Assembly: GCA_949152435.1 (NCBI GenBank) | Contig: OX424574.1 | Coordinates: forward strand, 25,077,239-25,141,238 | Direction of reading: 5' to 3' | Source of the DNA: Gastracanthus pulcherrimus | Lineage: Eukaryota; Arthropoda; Insecta; Hymenoptera; Pteromalidae | DNA length: 64,000 bases | Shown: one piece after another, positions 63,033 to 64,000 of the stretch | Layout of the letters: the number at the start of each line of letters is the position of its first letter | How positions within the stretch are numbered: position 1 is the first letter of the stretch | Made by a program: the position numbers and the translations under genes | The notes under the pieces: model-generated | What the model saw: the letters and a program-made list of their open reading frames with translations, nothing else | The model's database searches: none | Told to the model about the DNA's origin: nothing

Positions 63033-63066
<34 letters not shown>
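61730..63066 (+). pseudogene. Decayed LINE ORF1 remnant with ATT tail
   Basis: Broken frames on the plus strand read as a non-LTR retrotransposon ORF1. A lysine/glutamate-rich coiled-coil part (61820-62180) includes VEQLEKRLKENENKIEEYER and an RRRRNN stretch. A second frame (62184-62300) begins MITGLKDF, as ORF1 RRM-like domains do after the coiled coil. A third (62299-62553) carries RTNIYINDLTWNER and IVGYETLLIEKRQFVWDE, resembling the ORF1 C-terminal region in insect LINEs. The frames are separated by shifts and stops, and an in-frame stop follows ERNM. No reverse-transcriptase sequence follows. The copy ends in aaaataaag and an ATT run (63033-63066), as some LINE tails do. The clade is uncertain. 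Confidence 0.55.
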
Positions 63067-63083
63067 ATCACTATGCGACTGAA

Positions 63084-63084
<1 letters not shown>

Positions 63085-63155
<71 letters not shown>
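63085..63155. repeat. AT dinucleotide microsatellite, ~70 bp
   Basis: About 35 AT units lie 20 bp beyond the ATT tail of the LINE remnant. The IYIYIY frame over it is an artefact. Confidence 0.95.
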
Positions 63156-63158
<3 letters not shown>

Positions 63159-63429
63159 TGTAGAAGATACACATGTTTTCTTTCAACCAAAAGCGGAGGA
63201 GACTTGGACCCTTCAAAAGGTATACATCTTCAAGCTAAGCCCTTTTAAACGATATATAATTTATCTACTCTGAGTGCATTTTCAAAGCTGAACGACCGTC
63301 ACACAATTTTCCCTTCATATATAGAATATTATTATAAAATATTTATTTATTTATTTAATAATAATCTATATTAGAATATAGAGTATGAAATAAAACCTTA
63401 GTCCATATATACAGTTTTATAGTAAAATA

Positions 63430-64000
63430 GAAATCAGGCTAAACTGCCCTTTTAGAATTAACTGATCATACGTTAATTCAACAACTGAACAAATGCCTCA
63501 AATTCCCACTTTGACTTTGCCTACATTCCTGTCAATCCAACGCAATAAATTCTCATCCAATTCGCCAAAATTATTCACCCTCCAACCAAAACTCAATATC
63601 CTGACACTCCACTTCCAAACGACACCCACAACCGAAATTAACATTAATTCCTCAAATTCTCGCCACGCCGCATCTTCTCCCCTCGTGCACATCAAAATTC
63701 CCAATAAAAAAAAAAGAAACCCGAAACATCACACGCGCCTGTAAAACTCCCAAGCGACGATCCTATCGCGAAACGCCGTGCAAACCCAGCCACACGGCAA
63801 CCTCGTGCCCGACCAAATTGAAATGCCGTACACCGAATCAGCGTAATTGAAAAACCATCGAGAGCCTCTGCCGCGCGCCCTCGTTATACGTCAACTGTCA
63901 AATTCCGGGGACAGAAGGAACATCGCGCGCTGCTGTTGCTGTTGCTCCATATCTCGAGGGGCTCGGTTATATGCGCGGAAAAGTGCGCCACGCGTACTTT
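63430..64000. other. GC-rich skew-switch island 26, cut by window end
   Basis: The left flank (63485-63720) is strongly A+C rich (caatccaacgcaataaattc; ccaaacgacacccacaaccg). The CpG core begins at about 63735 (cacacgcgcctgtaaaactc) and runs to the end (gcgccacgcgtactt). By the pattern elsewhere a G+T-rich flank should lie just beyond 64000, which makes a simple prediction for the adjacent sequence. Confidence 0.65.

Overview
The window looks like insect nuclear DNA from a gene desert or the inside of a very large intron. I find no exon, tRNA or rRNA that I can support. The base is AT-rich and carries dense microsatellites (AT, ATT, AG/CT, CA/TG, poly-G), many short palindromic transposon relics and short CpG-rich islands full of CGCG and GAGAGA runs. 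That texture fits Hymenoptera, perhaps a chalcid wasp of the Nasonia type, but no gene fixes the taxon. The longest open frames fall in low-complexity DNA or in the GC-rich islands, where stop codons are rare by composition. None shows a recognisable domain.

The main structure is a series of about 25 GC-rich islands of 0.5 to 1.3 kb, separated by 1 to 4 kb of AT-rich DNA. Their approximate centres are 0.3, 2.2, 6.0, 9.5, 11.7, 13.4, 15.1, 17.1, 18.1, 20.2, 22.0, 24.2, 28.3, 29.9, 32.7, 34.4, 36.2, 37.9, 39.9, 43.6, 45.2 (weak), 52.9, 54.5, 58.3, 60.5 and 63.8 kb. Nearly all have the same polarity on the + strand. The left flank is rich in A and C, the core is CpG-rich and roughly balanced, and the right flank is rich in G and T. 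I hand-counted three islands: C:G is 61:11, 62:16 and 58:19 on 180-base left flanks, and G:C is 39:6 (120 bases), 73:20 and 81:20 (180 bases) on right flanks. A skew that switches sign at the centre of each island is expected at replication initiation zones or at divergent transcription start sites. The islands are not copies of one another, so I read this as a mutational or functional signature and not as a repeat family.

The AT-rich spacers hold transposable-element debris. There are five palindromic elements bounded by TTAA, as piggyBac targets are (6391-6961, 49475-49679, 49994-50353, 50358-51095, 55285-55928). There are elements beginning CACTGAAAA (1414, 36613, 46453), several other foldback elements, and two tandem arrays (about 132 bp at 35.4 kb and about 189 bp at 47.0 kb). 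A nest of palindromes fills 47.97-51.66 kb. A decayed LINE ORF1 remnant lies at 61.7-63.07 kb. Diverged copies of other dispersed repeats occur at 3.1 and 48.6 kb, at 37.2 and 42.7 kb, and at 25.4 and 26.5 kb. The longest gap without a strong island (about 45.4-52.2 kb) is largely filled with these insertions.
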